This document shows positions 18,925-27,022 of a stretch of 64,000 nucleotides of DNA, one piece after another. The DNA is taken from positions 4,898,001 through 4,962,000 of the forward strand of contig NZ_CP066218.1 of assembly GCF_016313185.1 (NCBI RefSeq). Direction: 5' to 3'. Position 1 is the first letter of the stretch. Each line of letters opens with the position of its first letter. The notes beneath the pieces are model-generated. The model was not told the origin of the DNA. It did not search any database and saw only the letters and a program-made list of their open reading frames with translations. The translations under genes and the position numbers were made by a program. This stretch comes from Mycolicibacterium baixiangningiae. Its GTDB lineage: Bacteria; Actinomycetota; Actinomycetes; Mycobacteriales; Mycobacteriaceae.

Positions 18925-19926
18925 GTGAAGAACATCGTTATGTGCTTCGATCGCACACAAGATCATTCCGGCCGACGGGCGTCCACCAATGCCGGAGCGC
19001 TCTTCGGACTGGTCGAGAGCTCACCGCGTCAGCAAACGTGGTACGACGCCGGCAGCATGCAGCGCCCCAGCGTCGGCGCGTTACGGTGGCGGCACACCGC
19101 CGCTGAATCCGCCCGCGCGAGCATCGCCGACGCCTACCGCTTCCTGGTCGACGTGTGGATCCCGGGTGACGAGGTCTACCTGTTCGGCGTCGGACGCGGA
19201 GCGTCGTGCGCCCGTGAACTCGCCCGGCTGATCGGCACGATCGGGGTCTGGCCCTACCGGCGCGATCGGCTGCTCGACTATCTGCTCGGCGCCTACGTGT
19301 TGCCGCGCACCGTCCGCACCGCCGCGGACTGGGGCCGGATCAGGCTGCTGACCGCATCTCTGACGGGTCGGCGCACGGTGGCAGCGCACGTCGGCTATCT
19401 CGGGCTGTGGGACTCGGTGACGGTGCCCGGTGTCCCGCATACGGCGAACGAGGAACTGGCCAACGTCGCGGCCGGGCGGCACGCCATCGCGATCGACGGC
19501 GGCCACTTCGGCGAGCACGTCGACACCCACGCGGTCGAGGAGGTCTGGTTCCGCGGCGCCCACTGCGACGTGGACGGGACGCGGGGCGCCTGCTGGCAGC
19601 TCGCCGACATCCCGCTGGACTGGGTTCTCGACGGCGCGGTCCGTGCGGGGCTGCTGCTGCGCGGCGGCTGCCGTCTGCCGACGCCGACGGAGTTCGATGC
19701 GCTGGCCGGCGGCGGCAGCCATCCGCTGTCGATGCGCAAACTGCCCGAGGACGCCCGCGTGCACGCCAGCGTCGAGGTCTTCCTGCGGGCGCACCCGCAG
19801 TACTGGCGGCGACTGCCCGCCCGCATCGAGTGGGACGACGTCGAATGGCTGGCTCGCGGGGAGCGGTTGGTGCACGCCCACAGGCCGGCGCCGGTTCCGT
19901 CGCGTGAACTCGCGACCGTGCACTAG
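18925..19926 (+). CDS. DUF2235 (Tle1-like) protein lacking the nucleophile serine
   Basis: This 333-residue protein belongs to the DUF2235 family of alpha/beta hydrolases, whose members include type VI secretion phospholipases. The opening NIVMCFDRTQDHSG corresponds to the family's VxCxDGT start, and GYLGLWDSV near 158-166 matches the conserved FLGVWDxV block. The nucleophile elbow, GFSRGA in active members, reads GVGRGA near residues 93-98, so the catalytic serine is replaced by glycine. GTG at 18925 follows a GGGCCGGGGG tract. The protein may be inactive or binding-only; a nearby serine (GAS) could not occupy the same position. Confidence 0.75.
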   Translation: MKNIVMCFDRTQDHSGRRASTNAGALFGLVESSPRQQTWYDAGSMQRPSVGALRWRHTAAESARASIADAYRFLVDVWIPGDEVYLFGVGRGASCARELARLIGTIGVWPYRRDRLLDYLLGAYVLPRTVRTAADWGRIRLLTASLTGRRTVAAHVGYLGLWDSVTVPGVPHTANEELANVAAGRHAIAIDGGHFGEHVDTHAVEEVWFRGAHCDVDGTRGACWQLADIPLDWVLDGAVRAGLLLRGGCRLPTPTEFDALAGGGSHPLSMRKLPEDARVHASVEVFLRAHPQYWRRLPARIEWDDVEWLARGERLVHAHRPAPVPSRELATVH

Positions 19927-19942
19927 ACGCTCAAACGTCCTG

Positions 19943-20614
19943 TCACCTGTCGACGGGCTGATCACCCCAGCCGGAGTTCTCCAACACGTCCGGGAACGTG
20001 ATCGAGCTGCCGTTGAGCAACCTGTGCAGGTGGGCGGGGAAGGTGAACGGCGGCGCCTTGAGCGGATTGGCGGCGGTGCCCTGCGCGATGAGGTCGGCGA
20101 TGGCGTACCCGAAGTCGTGGCGCGGCCACGCCGCATGCACGCGCTCGACGAAATCGGTTGACACCAGCGTCTTTTCGGCACCGTCGATGTCGAGCGAGAT
20201 CCCGAAGAACGACACCGCCTGCTCCGCACCGAACCGGTCCGCCAGTCCGAGGCTGGTGTGCAGCGCGATGCCCTCCCACACCGTGCGGGCTCGGTCCTCG
20301 GCGACACCGCGGTCCCTGAGGAAGCGCACCGCGGCGTCGGCGCCGTCGACCTCGAATCGCTGATCGCCGTCACCGTGCTCGGTGACCCCCAGATCGTGCA
20401 GCAGGCACGTGAGGAAGACGAGTTCGTCGTCGTAGTCAGTGCCGCTGCGCAACCCCTTGGCGGCGGCCAGTTCGCGGGCGAACAGGTAGCTGCGGACGGT
20501 GTGGTTGGCGATGACGGCCGGCGAGACGTCCATCACTAATTGCAGTGCGGCGGAACAGACATCGTCGTCCGGCAGATCCCACTGGGACAGGTCGACTTCT
20601 TGGGGCAGCGTCAT
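19943..20614 (-). CDS. HD-domain protein (cyanamide hydratase-like)
   Basis: A 223-residue HD-superfamily protein. The metal site is visible as NHTVRSYLFA near residues 36-46, LLHDLGVTEHG near 70-80 and GIALHTSLG near 115-123. This arrangement resembles the cyanamide-hydratase/DUF phosphohydrolase-like branch, so a metal-dependent hydrolase of unknown substrate is the best description. The ATG at 20614, three codons after an earlier in-frame ATG, has AGGGG just upstream. The gene is divergent from echA3 and convergent with the DUF2235 gene. Confidence 0.75.
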   Translation of the reverse strand: MTLPQEVDLSQWDLPDDDVCSAALQLVMDVSPAVIANHTVRSYLFARELAAAKGLRSGTDYDDELVFLTCLLHDLGVTEHGDGDQRFEVDGADAAVRFLRDRGVAEDRARTVWEGIALHTSLGLADRFGAEQAVSFFGISLDIDGAEKTLVSTDFVERVHAAWPRHDFGYAIADLIAQGTAANPLKAPPFTFPAHLHRLLNGSSITFPDVLENSGWGDQPVDR

Positions 20615-20691
20615 ACCCCTCACTGTGCCGGGGTGGCGGGTTTCGCACGAGTGGCTAGATCGCCATCATGCAACGGGATCTGGCCACCCGG

Positions 20692-20727
20692 TTGGCATTC
20701 GTAACGCCGTTACGTAACGTCGGGCCG
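20692..20727 (+). promoter_or_regulatory. echA3 promoter with embedded palindromic operator
   Basis: TTGGCA (20692-20697) and TAACGT (20715-20720) are spaced by exactly 17 bp, and the ATG follows 7 nt later, which implies a leaderless mRNA. The spacer is filled by the perfect 15-bp palindrome CGTAACGCCGTTACG (20700-20714), with another half-site CGTAACG at 20713-20719. Such an operator would block polymerase. The tetR gene downstream of echA3 is the obvious candidate regulator, which is an inference. Confidence 0.65.
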
Positions 20728-21426
20728 ATGAGCGACACCGTGCACTACGACCTGACCGAGTCGATCTCCACCATCACGATGGACGACGGTAAAGCCAACG
20801 TCCTCTCGCCGACCATGCAGGCCAACCTCAACGAGGCCTTCGACCGCGTCGAGTCCGACGACTCCAAAGCCGTTGTGCTTGCGGGCAATCAGAAGCTGTT
20901 CAGCGGTGGGTTCGACCTGGCGGTGTTCGCCTCCGGTGACGCGCAGGCCGCGCTCGGCATGCTCTCCGGCGGATTCGAACTGGCCGTGCGCTGCCTGACC
21001 TTCCCGAAGCCGGTCATCATGGCCGCGACCGGACCGGCGATCGCGATGGGCTCGTTCCTGCTGCTGTCCGGCGACGTCCGCATCGGCTCACCGCGCACCC
21101 GCTGCCAGGCCAATGAGGTCGCCATCGGCATGGTGCTGCCGATCTCGGCGATCGAGTTGATGCGGATGCGCCTGACCCCCGCGGCGTTCCAGCGCGGCAT
21201 CTCGATGGCCGCCACGTTCTCCGGCGACGCCGCGATCGCCGGCGGGTGGCTCGACGAGGTCGTGGAGCAGGACGCGGTGCTGGCCCGCGCGCAGGAGGTG
21301 GCCACCGAGGCGGCGGCCACACTGCACCTGCACGCCCACGTCGCCAGCAAGCTCAAGGCCCGCGACCACGCGCTGCAGGCGATCCGCGCCGGGATCGACG
21401 GCCTGGCAGCGGAGTTCGGCGGCTGA
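20728..21426 (+). CDS. echA3: enoyl-CoA hydratase/isomerase-family protein EchA3-like
   Basis: A 232-residue crotonase-fold protein. The CoA-binding and oxyanion region is AGNQKLFSGGFDLAVFASG near residues 52-70, followed by KPVIMAATGPAIAMGSFLLL near 92-111. The GANxxF-type glutamates of true hydratases are not obvious, so hydratase or isomerase activity is uncertain. The position next to the MBL gene and had cluster corresponds to M. tuberculosis echA3 (Rv0632c). The tetR gene starts 6 bp after the stop. Confidence 0.85.
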   Translation: MSDTVHYDLTESISTITMDDGKANVLSPTMQANLNEAFDRVESDDSKAVVLAGNQKLFSGGFDLAVFASGDAQAALGMLSGGFELAVRCLTFPKPVIMAATGPAIAMGSFLLLSGDVRIGSPRTRCQANEVAIGMVLPISAIELMRMRLTPAAFQRGISMAATFSGDAAIAGGWLDEVVEQDAVLARAQEVATEAAATLHLHAHVASKLKARDHALQAIRAGIDGLAAEFGG

Positions 21427-21432
21427 GCGTCC

Positions 21433-22035
21433 ATGCCGAGGGCCAAACAGCGCACGCCTGAACTACGGGACCGGTTGCTGGAGGCCGCCGTCGCGACGCT
21501 CAACGAGGAGGGCGTCGCACGGCTCACGACGCGCCGGGTCGCCGAGCGGGCGGGAACGTCGGTGCCCGCGGTCTACGAACTGTTCGACGACAAAGCCGGG
21601 CTGGTGCGGGCGATCTTCTTCGAGGGTTTCCGGCTGCTGGGCCGCGAGTTGGCGGGGGCGCCGGTGACCGACGATCCGGTCGCCGACATCGAGGCGCTGG
21701 TGCCGGTGTTCCGCCGCTTCTGCCTGGACTCGTCGCGGCTCGCCCAGGTGATGTTCTCCAGACCCTTCGCCGACTTCGACCCGGGCCCAGAGGAATTGGC
21801 GGCCGGCGAGTCGGTGCGCGACATCTTCCTGCGCCGCATCCAGCGCTGCCTCGACGAAGGGGCGCTCGCCGGCGATGCGGTGGACATCGCGCACGTGCTC
21901 CTCGCGCTGGCGAAGGGGCTGGCGGTGCAGGAGGCCGGCTGCTGGCTGGGCACGACGACACGTTTGGTCGACCGGCGGTGGCAGCTCGGGGTGCACGCGC
22001 TGCTGGCAGGATTCCGCCCCGCCGCCGCGGTGTGA
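21433..22035 (+). CDS. TetR-family transcriptional regulator
   Basis: A 200-residue regulator with an N-terminal helix-turn-helix: RDRLLEAAVATLNEEGVARL, TTRRVAERAGTSVPAVYELF and DDKAGLVRAIFFEG. The C-terminal ligand domain is unrelated to any family I can name. It follows echA3 by 6 bp and likely shares its mRNA, suggesting autoregulation through the palindrome in the echA3 promoter. The ligand may be an acyl-CoA, by analogy with neighbours. Confidence 0.88.
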   Translation: MPRAKQRTPELRDRLLEAAVATLNEEGVARLTTRRVAERAGTSVPAVYELFDDKAGLVRAIFFEGFRLLGRELAGAPVTDDPVADIEALVPVFRRFCLDSSRLAQVMFSRPFADFDPGPEELAAGESVRDIFLRRIQRCLDEGALAGDAVDIAHVLLALAKGLAVQEAGCWLGTTTRLVDRRWQLGVHALLAGFRPAAAV

Positions 22036-22082
22036 TTTCGGCGTGCTGAGTCGCGCTGGGCGCGACCACCCACGCCGAAATC
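22034..22082. terminator. long inverted repeat between convergent genes
   Basis: GATTTCGGCGTG (22034-22045) pairs with CACGCCGAAATC (22071-22082), and the loop contains a second hairpin, TCGCGC TGG GCGCGA (22051-22065). It begins at the tetR stop codon and lies between convergent genes, so a bidirectional terminator is likely. Confidence 0.6.
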
Positions 22083-22144
22083 GCCACGAAAGTTGAGGCG
22101 GATGCCCCATGCCGGGAGCGCGATGAAGGCGGGCCCGCGGAAGC

Positions 22145-23464
22145 TCAGTACTCCTGCAGGCTTTCGCGCAGCGTCGTCCCGGGGTAGCGGGTGCGGAACC
22201 GGCCGCGCCGCTGCAACTCTGGCACCAGCAGTTCGGTCATGTCGTTGAAGCAGCCCGGGGTGTCGGTGGCCAGCATCATGAAGCCGTTGCAGCCGCCGTC
22301 GTCGAGGTACTGCTCCATCTGGTCGGCCACATCCGAGGGGGTGCCCACCGCGACCGGGGCGCCCATGGACACACCGTAGATCTGCGCGGCTTCCCGCACG
22401 GTGACGGGCGCGCCGTCCTTGGCCTCGAGGATCGCGTCGAACAGGCCGCGGATGCCCTGCACGTCGGCGTCCACCACGTTGTCGTCGAGCCCCAGGGTGG
22501 AGAAGTCGAAACCGGTGTGGCCGGACAGGATTCCGAGTGCGCTCTCGATCTGGACGTTCTCGACGAATTCGGCGTAGCGGTCGTTGGCGCGGGACTTGTC
22601 GCGGTCGATGATGGTCTGCAGACCGTAGATCAGCTTCACCGACTCCGGATCGCGGCCGTGGTTGTCGGCGCGGGTGCGGATGTCGTCGGCGTAGGTGCGC
22701 ATGCTCTTCGGGGTCGGGAAGATGCCGAAGACGGATTCGGCGTGCTTGGAAGCGAATTCGCGGCCCTGGTCCGACGAGCCGGCCTGCCACAGCACCGGAC
22801 GCTTCTGCGGTGAGGGGGCGACGAAGTGGCGGCCCTTGGACTGGAAGAACTCGCCCCGGAAGTCGACCTCGCGCACCTTGGTGGGGTCGGCGAAGATCCC
22901 GTTCTCCCGGTCGTAGACGATCGCGTCGTCGTCCCAGGAATCCCACAGCTGGTACAGCAGCTGCATGTACTCTTCGACCACCTCGTAGCGCTTGTCGCGC
23001 GGGGTGAGGTTCTCCTTGCCCATCGCCTGGAACTCGCTCTTGGAGTACGACGTGACGATGTTCCAGCCGACCCGGCCGCCGGTCAGGTGGTCCAGCGTCG
23101 AAAGCTGGCGGGCCATCATGTACGGCGGCACAAAGGAAGTCGACAGCGTGATGCCGATGCCGAGGTTCTTGGTGAACGCACCCACGATCGGCACGACGCT
23201 GGCCGGTTCGTGCACCGGGCACTGGCCGGCGAACTTCACCACCGGATCCGAATTGCCCTTGTAGGTGGTGTACGGGGCGAGTTCGTCGGCGATGAACATC
23301 GCGTCGAACAGCCCGCGTTCCATAGTGCGGCCCAGATCGCGCCAGTACTCCGGGCGCGACCAGTGGTAGCCGACCTTGTCGCGGGGATGCGCCCACATGG
23401 TCGACGCGTGATTCATCACGCCGTGCTGGACGAAGCCCAGCAGGTGCGCCTTCTTCTTGGTCAT
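22145..23464 (-). CDS. flavin-dependent monooxygenase, NtaA/SnaA/DszA family
   Basis: A 439-residue bacterial luciferase-like FMN monooxygenase. Family signatures include LDHLTGGRVGWNIVTSY near residues 130-146, SPQKRPVLWQAGSSDQGREF near 215-235, and HAESVFG. These enzymes use FMNH2 from a partner reductase to oxidise small N- or S-containing substrates such as aminopolycarboxylates or sulfur heterocycles. The ATG at 23464 overlaps the stop of the small membrane gene (ATGA), so the symporter, membrane partner and oxygenase are one unit, suggesting uptake and degradation of one compound. Confidence 0.88.
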   Translation of the reverse strand: MTKKKAHLLGFVQHGVMNHASTMWAHPRDKVGYHWSRPEYWRDLGRTMERGLFDAMFIADELAPYTTYKGNSDPVVKFAGQCPVHEPASVVPIVGAFTKNLGIGITLSTSFVPPYMMARQLSTLDHLTGGRVGWNIVTSYSKSEFQAMGKENLTPRDKRYEVVEEYMQLLYQLWDSWDDDAIVYDRENGIFADPTKVREVDFRGEFFQSKGRHFVAPSPQKRPVLWQAGSSDQGREFASKHAESVFGIFPTPKSMRTYADDIRTRADNHGRDPESVKLIYGLQTIIDRDKSRANDRYAEFVENVQIESALGILSGHTGFDFSTLGLDDNVVDADVQGIRGLFDAILEAKDGAPVTVREAAQIYGVSMGAPVAVGTPSDVADQMEQYLDDGGCNGFMMLATDTPGCFNDMTELLVPELQRRGRFRTRYPGTTLRESLQEY

Positions 23465-23787
23465 CGGAGACTCCTGCGGTCGATGAGGAATGCGGCGACG
23501 ACGGCGACCGCCGAACCGATTGCCAGGACCGGCGGAATGTACCAGAACAGGCCGTTGAGCCCGAGCAGCACGATGACCGAGGTCGACAGCACGACCGCGC
23601 CGAGCGCCTTCCACGTGAACGTGGCGGTGTCGTCGTCGAGGCCCTCGAGGTCGAGCACCGGCGCCTCACCGGATGCCGCCAGCGCCAACACATCCCGCCT
23701 CACACGCAGGAACGCCTGCACGCCCAGCGCCAGGTAGAGGACGCCGACCACGACGCCGACGACCACGGCGATCCAGAAGGCGATCAT
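23461..23787 (-). CDS. small membrane protein, accessory to the SSS symporter
   Basis: A 108-residue protein with three predicted membrane segments: IAFWIAVVVGVVVGVLYLAL near 2-22, LGAVVLSTSVIVLLGLNGLF near 62-82, and LAIGSAVAVVAAFLI near 88-103, with an acidic loop between the first two. It overlaps the symporter stop and the oxygenase start by 4 bp each. Small membrane partners next to SSS symporters are common; its exact role is unknown. Confidence 0.75.
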   Translation of the reverse strand: MIAFWIAVVVGVVVGVLYLALGVQAFLRVRRDVLALAASGEAPVLDLEGLDDDTATFTWKALGAVVLSTSVIVLLGLNGLFWYIPPVLAIGSAVAVVAAFLIDRRSLR

Positions 23788-25295
23788 CGGACCGGATCCG
23801 GGTCGGCGGTCTTCACGGCCTCGGTCTGCGGGCCGGCTTCTGCGAGCGCCTCGTCGCGACCGCGCAGCGTGGCGAAGTCGAACGATTGCTTGGACAACAG
23901 GCTGATACCGACGGCAGCCACGAGTGAGATCGCCTCCAGGGTGATGATTCCTTGCAGTTCGCCCACCGTCTCGCGGACGGGGTAGCCGACGGCGATGGCG
24001 AGCAGCAGGCTGGCCACAAAAGCCGTGGACGTCATCCGTCGCCAGAAGATGGCCAGGGCGAGCGGGATGATGAGCGCGGCCTTGAAGAAGAACACGGTGT
24101 TGACCAGGTCCACATAGTCGATTCCCGAGCTGACCACGATCCCGCCGATCACACCCGCGACCAGGATCGACGACTTGGTGTAGCGGAACAACGACTTCGG
24201 CGCGATGTCGGGTTTGGCGCGTTTGAGGATGTCGACCGCGACGATCGAGGACAGCGCCGAGAACGCACCGTCGATCGAGGAGTAACAGGCGTTGAGGATG
24301 ATCAGCACGTAGAGGGCGACCAGCACGAGCGGCAGACCCAGGTGGCTGACCACGTAGGGTCCGATACCGCCCGATCCGGCGTCGCCCAGATCGGCCGGGT
24401 TCACGTCGAACGCAAGGCCCACCAACCCCAGCAGGCCGAGCACGATCGGAATGGGATAGAACCACAGCCCCGCCCACACGAACGTGCGCCCCATCGAGGC
24501 CGGCTTGAGCGCCCAGGCCTTCTGCCAGAACGTCTGGTCGGCCATCGTCGAGGCGAGCAGGCCCAGCGCCAGCGAGATGCCGAACGCCGCGGCCGCCGAC
24601 CCGTCGAACGCGTTGAGGGTGTCGGCCCCGGCTTCGTCGACCTTCTGGAACACCAACTCCGGACCGCCGACCTTCTGCAGGACGTAGAGCACCACGATCG
24701 CGGCGGGCACCGTGATGAGCAGGGTGTTGAAGGTCGCCGTGATGGCGGAGGTCCACAGGCCGCCGAAGTACGAGTACACCGTCACGGTGGCGAGCGTGAC
24801 GATCAGGACCACAGTGGGGTTGATACCGAAGACCACGCCCATCACGAGCACCACGCCGAAGAGGTTGATGAAGATCTCGGCGAGCAGGCCCAGCAGCATC
24901 GCGACGAGCATGACGGTGGTGGCCGGCTTGTTCTGGAAGCGCTCGCGGATGAACTCGACGATGGTGTATCCGGCGGGCATCTGGCGGCGCAGGCGCAGCG
25001 CGAACGGCACCATCACCATGACGGCCAACCCGTTGGGCACGACGAACCAGATCAGCCCGGACGTGCCGAAGGTGAACGCCTGCGCCGAGGACATCATCAC
25101 CGCCATCGACCAGGTCCACACCGCGATGACCGAGCCGACACCGAATCCGAAGCCGATGCGGCGGTCGGCGATCACGAAGTCGTGGGTGTTCTTCACCATC
25201 GTCCGGACCGTGAACGCGACGACGAACATGAAGGCGCCCAGCCCCAACATCAGCGCGAAGCCGATACCTGGTGACAGGTTGGACGGTTGGAACAC
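23784..25295 (-). CDS. sodium:solute symporter family transporter
   Basis: A 503-residue SSS transporter with about thirteen hydrophobic segments. Characteristic features are the ADRRIGFGFGVGSVIAVWTW start region, RRQMPAGYTIVEFIRERF near 100-118 and LIILNACYSSIDGAFSALSS near 340-360. Such proteins co-transport organic acids, amino acids or similar solutes with sodium. The GTG at 25295 has AGGAGG 4-5 nt upstream, better than the longer frame. Coupling with the flavin monooxygenase suggests that its solute is the oxygenase substrate. Confidence 0.85.
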   Translation of the reverse strand: MFQPSNLSPGIGFALMLGLGAFMFVVAFTVRTMVKNTHDFVIADRRIGFGFGVGSVIAVWTWSMAVMMSSAQAFTFGTSGLIWFVVPNGLAVMVMVPFALRLRRQMPAGYTIVEFIRERFQNKPATTVMLVAMLLGLLAEIFINLFGVVLVMGVVFGINPTVVLIVTLATVTVYSYFGGLWTSAITATFNTLLITVPAAIVVLYVLQKVGGPELVFQKVDEAGADTLNAFDGSAAAAFGISLALGLLASTMADQTFWQKAWALKPASMGRTFVWAGLWFYPIPIVLGLLGLVGLAFDVNPADLGDAGSGGIGPYVVSHLGLPLVLVALYVLIILNACYSSIDGAFSALSSIVAVDILKRAKPDIAPKSLFRYTKSSILVAGVIGGIVVSSGIDYVDLVNTVFFFKAALIIPLALAIFWRRMTSTAFVASLLLAIAVGYPVRETVGELQGIITLEAISLVAAVGISLLSKQSFDFATLRGRDEALAEAGPQTEAVKTADPDPVR

Positions 25296-25447
25296 GCAGC
25301 CTCCTGGGACACGACGTAAACGCACTTATGGCGGACGACAGTGTCCCAGCCCGCGACGGGATCGCGAGATGGTTCAAATCGTGATGAGTCGAGCTATCGC
25401 CACCGGCCGCGACTCACTGTAACCGCGGTTATGACGGCCCGCAGGGT

Positions 25448-25756
25448 TCAGACGGCGTGAGGGTGTGTGGCGTCCGAATGCTCGGTGCGCCATGACCGCT
25501 CGATGCGCAGCACCCGCCGGTGCTCCAGCGCGATCAGGCCGCCACCGGCGGTGACGACCGCACCCGTGACGAGCGAAAGCGGCAGCACCAGGTGGGTCTC
25601 CCCGTACGCGGCGGATGCCACGATGGCCGCCAGCCCGACGACGCCGAGCGCGATCAGCAGCAGCCCGGGAAACCAGAGAGTGTCGATCATCGATTCGCCG
25701 GCGTGCGGCTGACAGGTCCGCGAATGGTCCGCGGGATCGTGATGCGCGCCCTTCAT
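25448..25756 (-). CDS. UsfY-like small membrane protein
   Basis: A 102-residue protein whose N-terminus, KGAHHDPADHSRTCQPHAGE, is rich in histidines and resembles the HDPxDHxRTTRPHAGES start I associate with mycobacterial UsfY, a protein from the sigF region. Two membrane segments follow (about residues 27-47 and 54-74), then a basic tail EHRRVLRIERSW. AGAGGATG precedes the ATG. The function of UsfY is unknown; the name rests on recall of the pattern. Confidence 0.6.
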   Translation of the reverse strand: MKGAHHDPADHSRTCQPHAGESMIDTLWFPGLLLIALGVVGLAAIVASAAYGETHLVLPLSLVTGAVVTAGGGLIALEHRRVLRIERSWRTEHSDATHPHAV

Positions 25757-25840
25757 CGCATCCTCTTTTCCTCGAGGGATGAGGCCAGCGTACGCCGTAG
25801 TGACGCAGGTCACATCAGGTTGCTTTGGCAAGCTGTCCCG

Positions 25841-26063
25841 ATGAGCGACGTCCGGGGCCGGGTCTGGCGTAACGGCACACCGCAGGATGATTTCGAGTTC
25901 TCGATGATCTCGGATCGTCTTGCCGAACCAGGCACCCTGGTGTGGGCCGACGTGTACGCCTCCGATCACGCGATCCTCAAAGACATCGCGCGCGAACTGG
26001 GTCTCAACGAGTGGGCCGTGGAGGATGCTCTACGTGACGTTCAAACGGCGCGACTGGCTGTAG
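25841..26063 (+). pseudogene. corA with large internal deletion
   Basis: The first 62 codons look like the N-terminus of a CorA-family magnesium/cobalt channel: VRGRVWRNGTPQDDFEFSMI, TLVWADVYASDHAILKDIA and ELGLNEWAVEDA. At 26028 the sequence jumps, in another frame, to LYVTFKRRDWL and a TAG at 26061-26063, which is the typical cytoplasmic tail at the very end of CorA proteins. The middle, about 280 codons including both membrane helices and the GMN motif, is gone. The reading frame also continues past the joint to 26113. This is a clear deletion scar, not a short gene. Confidence 0.75.
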
Positions 26064-26093
26064 GAACGGGACGCCGGGGTACGCGGCGGGCGC

Positions 26094-26534
26094 TCAGCCC
26101 TTCTTCACCTTGAGCACCCGCTTGCGCAGACCGTCGGTCGCGGTTTCCATCAGACCCTTGGCGCCCTTCTTGACCAGGAACCCCGGCAGCGGCACCGTCG
26201 GGTCGACGGTCAACTCGAAACGGACCCGGGTGCCGTCGCCTTCGGGCGTCAGGAAGTACCGGCCGTCCTGGGCGCGTTGCTGTTTCGAGCTCACCAGCGT
26301 CCAACTCACCCCGTCGTCGTGGACGGAGTAGTCGAGCACCTGTTCGTCGCTGACGCCGACGATCTTGACCACCTGGCGGGAGCGTTTCGGCCGCCCCTCG
26401 TCGTCACGTTCGAGGATCTCGACCTTCTGGTGCGCCGAGGACCACTCGGTCAGCGACTCGAGGTCGAACAGGACGTCCATGATGTCGTCGGCGGGGGCTT
26501 CGATGACGACTTCGCGCGATTCTGTGATGGCCAT
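26094..26534 (-). CDS. SRPBCC-family protein, tandem copy 1
   Basis: A 146-residue START-like/polyketide-cyclase-2 fold protein, beginning AITESREVVIEAPADDIMDV and ending GLMETATDGLRKRVLKVKKG. The fold has a hydrophobic cavity that binds lipids or polyketides. It is the third gene in transcription order of three adjacent paralogues on the minus strand; resemblance to Rv0854/Rv0856/Rv0857 is from memory. No catalytic residue can be named. The spacing from the middle copy is 6 bp. Confidence 0.82.
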   Translation of the reverse strand: MAITESREVVIEAPADDIMDVLFDLESLTEWSSAHQKVEILERDDEGRPKRSRQVVKIVGVSDEQVLDYSVHDDGVSWTLVSSKQQRAQDGRYFLTPEGDGTRVRFELTVDPTVPLPGFLVKKGAKGLMETATDGLRKRVLKVKKG

Positions 26535-26540
26535 GGGAAT

Positions 26541-26987
26541 CTATGTGCCACCCTTCGTCACCTTCAAAACCTGTTTACGCAAGCCGTCGGTCGCGGTCTC
26601 CATCGCACCCTTCATCGCCCGCTTGAGGACGAAGCCCGGCAGCGGCACCGACGGATCGACGGTGATCTCGAACCGCACCTTGGTCTTGTCCCCGTCGGGG
26701 GTGAGTGTGTAGGTGGCGTCCTGGCTCTTGAGCTGCCCGGCACTGACCAGCGTCCAGCTCGCGGAGGTGTCGGTCCAGGTGTAGTCGACCACCTGTTCGT
26801 CGGTCAGACCCGCCGCCTTGACCTTCATCTTGACCCGGCGCGGTCGGCCGTCGGGATGGGCGTCGAGCACCTCGGCGCTCTGGTACTGCGACGACCAGTC
26901 GGGTGTCGAGCCGACGTCGGCGATGACGTCGAGGATCTGGGTCGGCGTTGCTTCGATGACCACTTCACGCTTGTCGCTGACTGCCAT
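26541..26987 (-). CDS. SRPBCC-family protein, tandem copy 2
   Basis: This 148-residue paralogue reads AVSDKREVVIEATPTQILDV and ends GAMETATDGLRKQVLKVTKG. It shares with its neighbours the conserved VDPxVPxPGFxxKRxxxG stretch and the terminal ATDGLRK segment. The ATG at 26987 is chosen by alignment to the other copies. It lies 35 bp after copy 3. Confidence 0.82.
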   Translation of the reverse strand: MAVSDKREVVIEATPTQILDVIADVGSTPDWSSQYQSAEVLDAHPDGRPRRVKMKVKAAGLTDEQVVDYTWTDTSASWTLVSAGQLKSQDATYTLTPDGDKTKVRFEITVDPSVPLPGFVLKRAMKGAMETATDGLRKQVLKVTKGGT

Positions 26988-27022
26988 GCGGTGACCATAG
27001 CGACCAAGCCGCCGTCGCGGGA

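Noticed and set aside
23952..25274. 440-codon plus-strand open frame
   Set aside because: It is antisense to the SSS symporter; the translation is His/Arg/Asp-rich low complexity, as expected of the complement of a high-GC gene.
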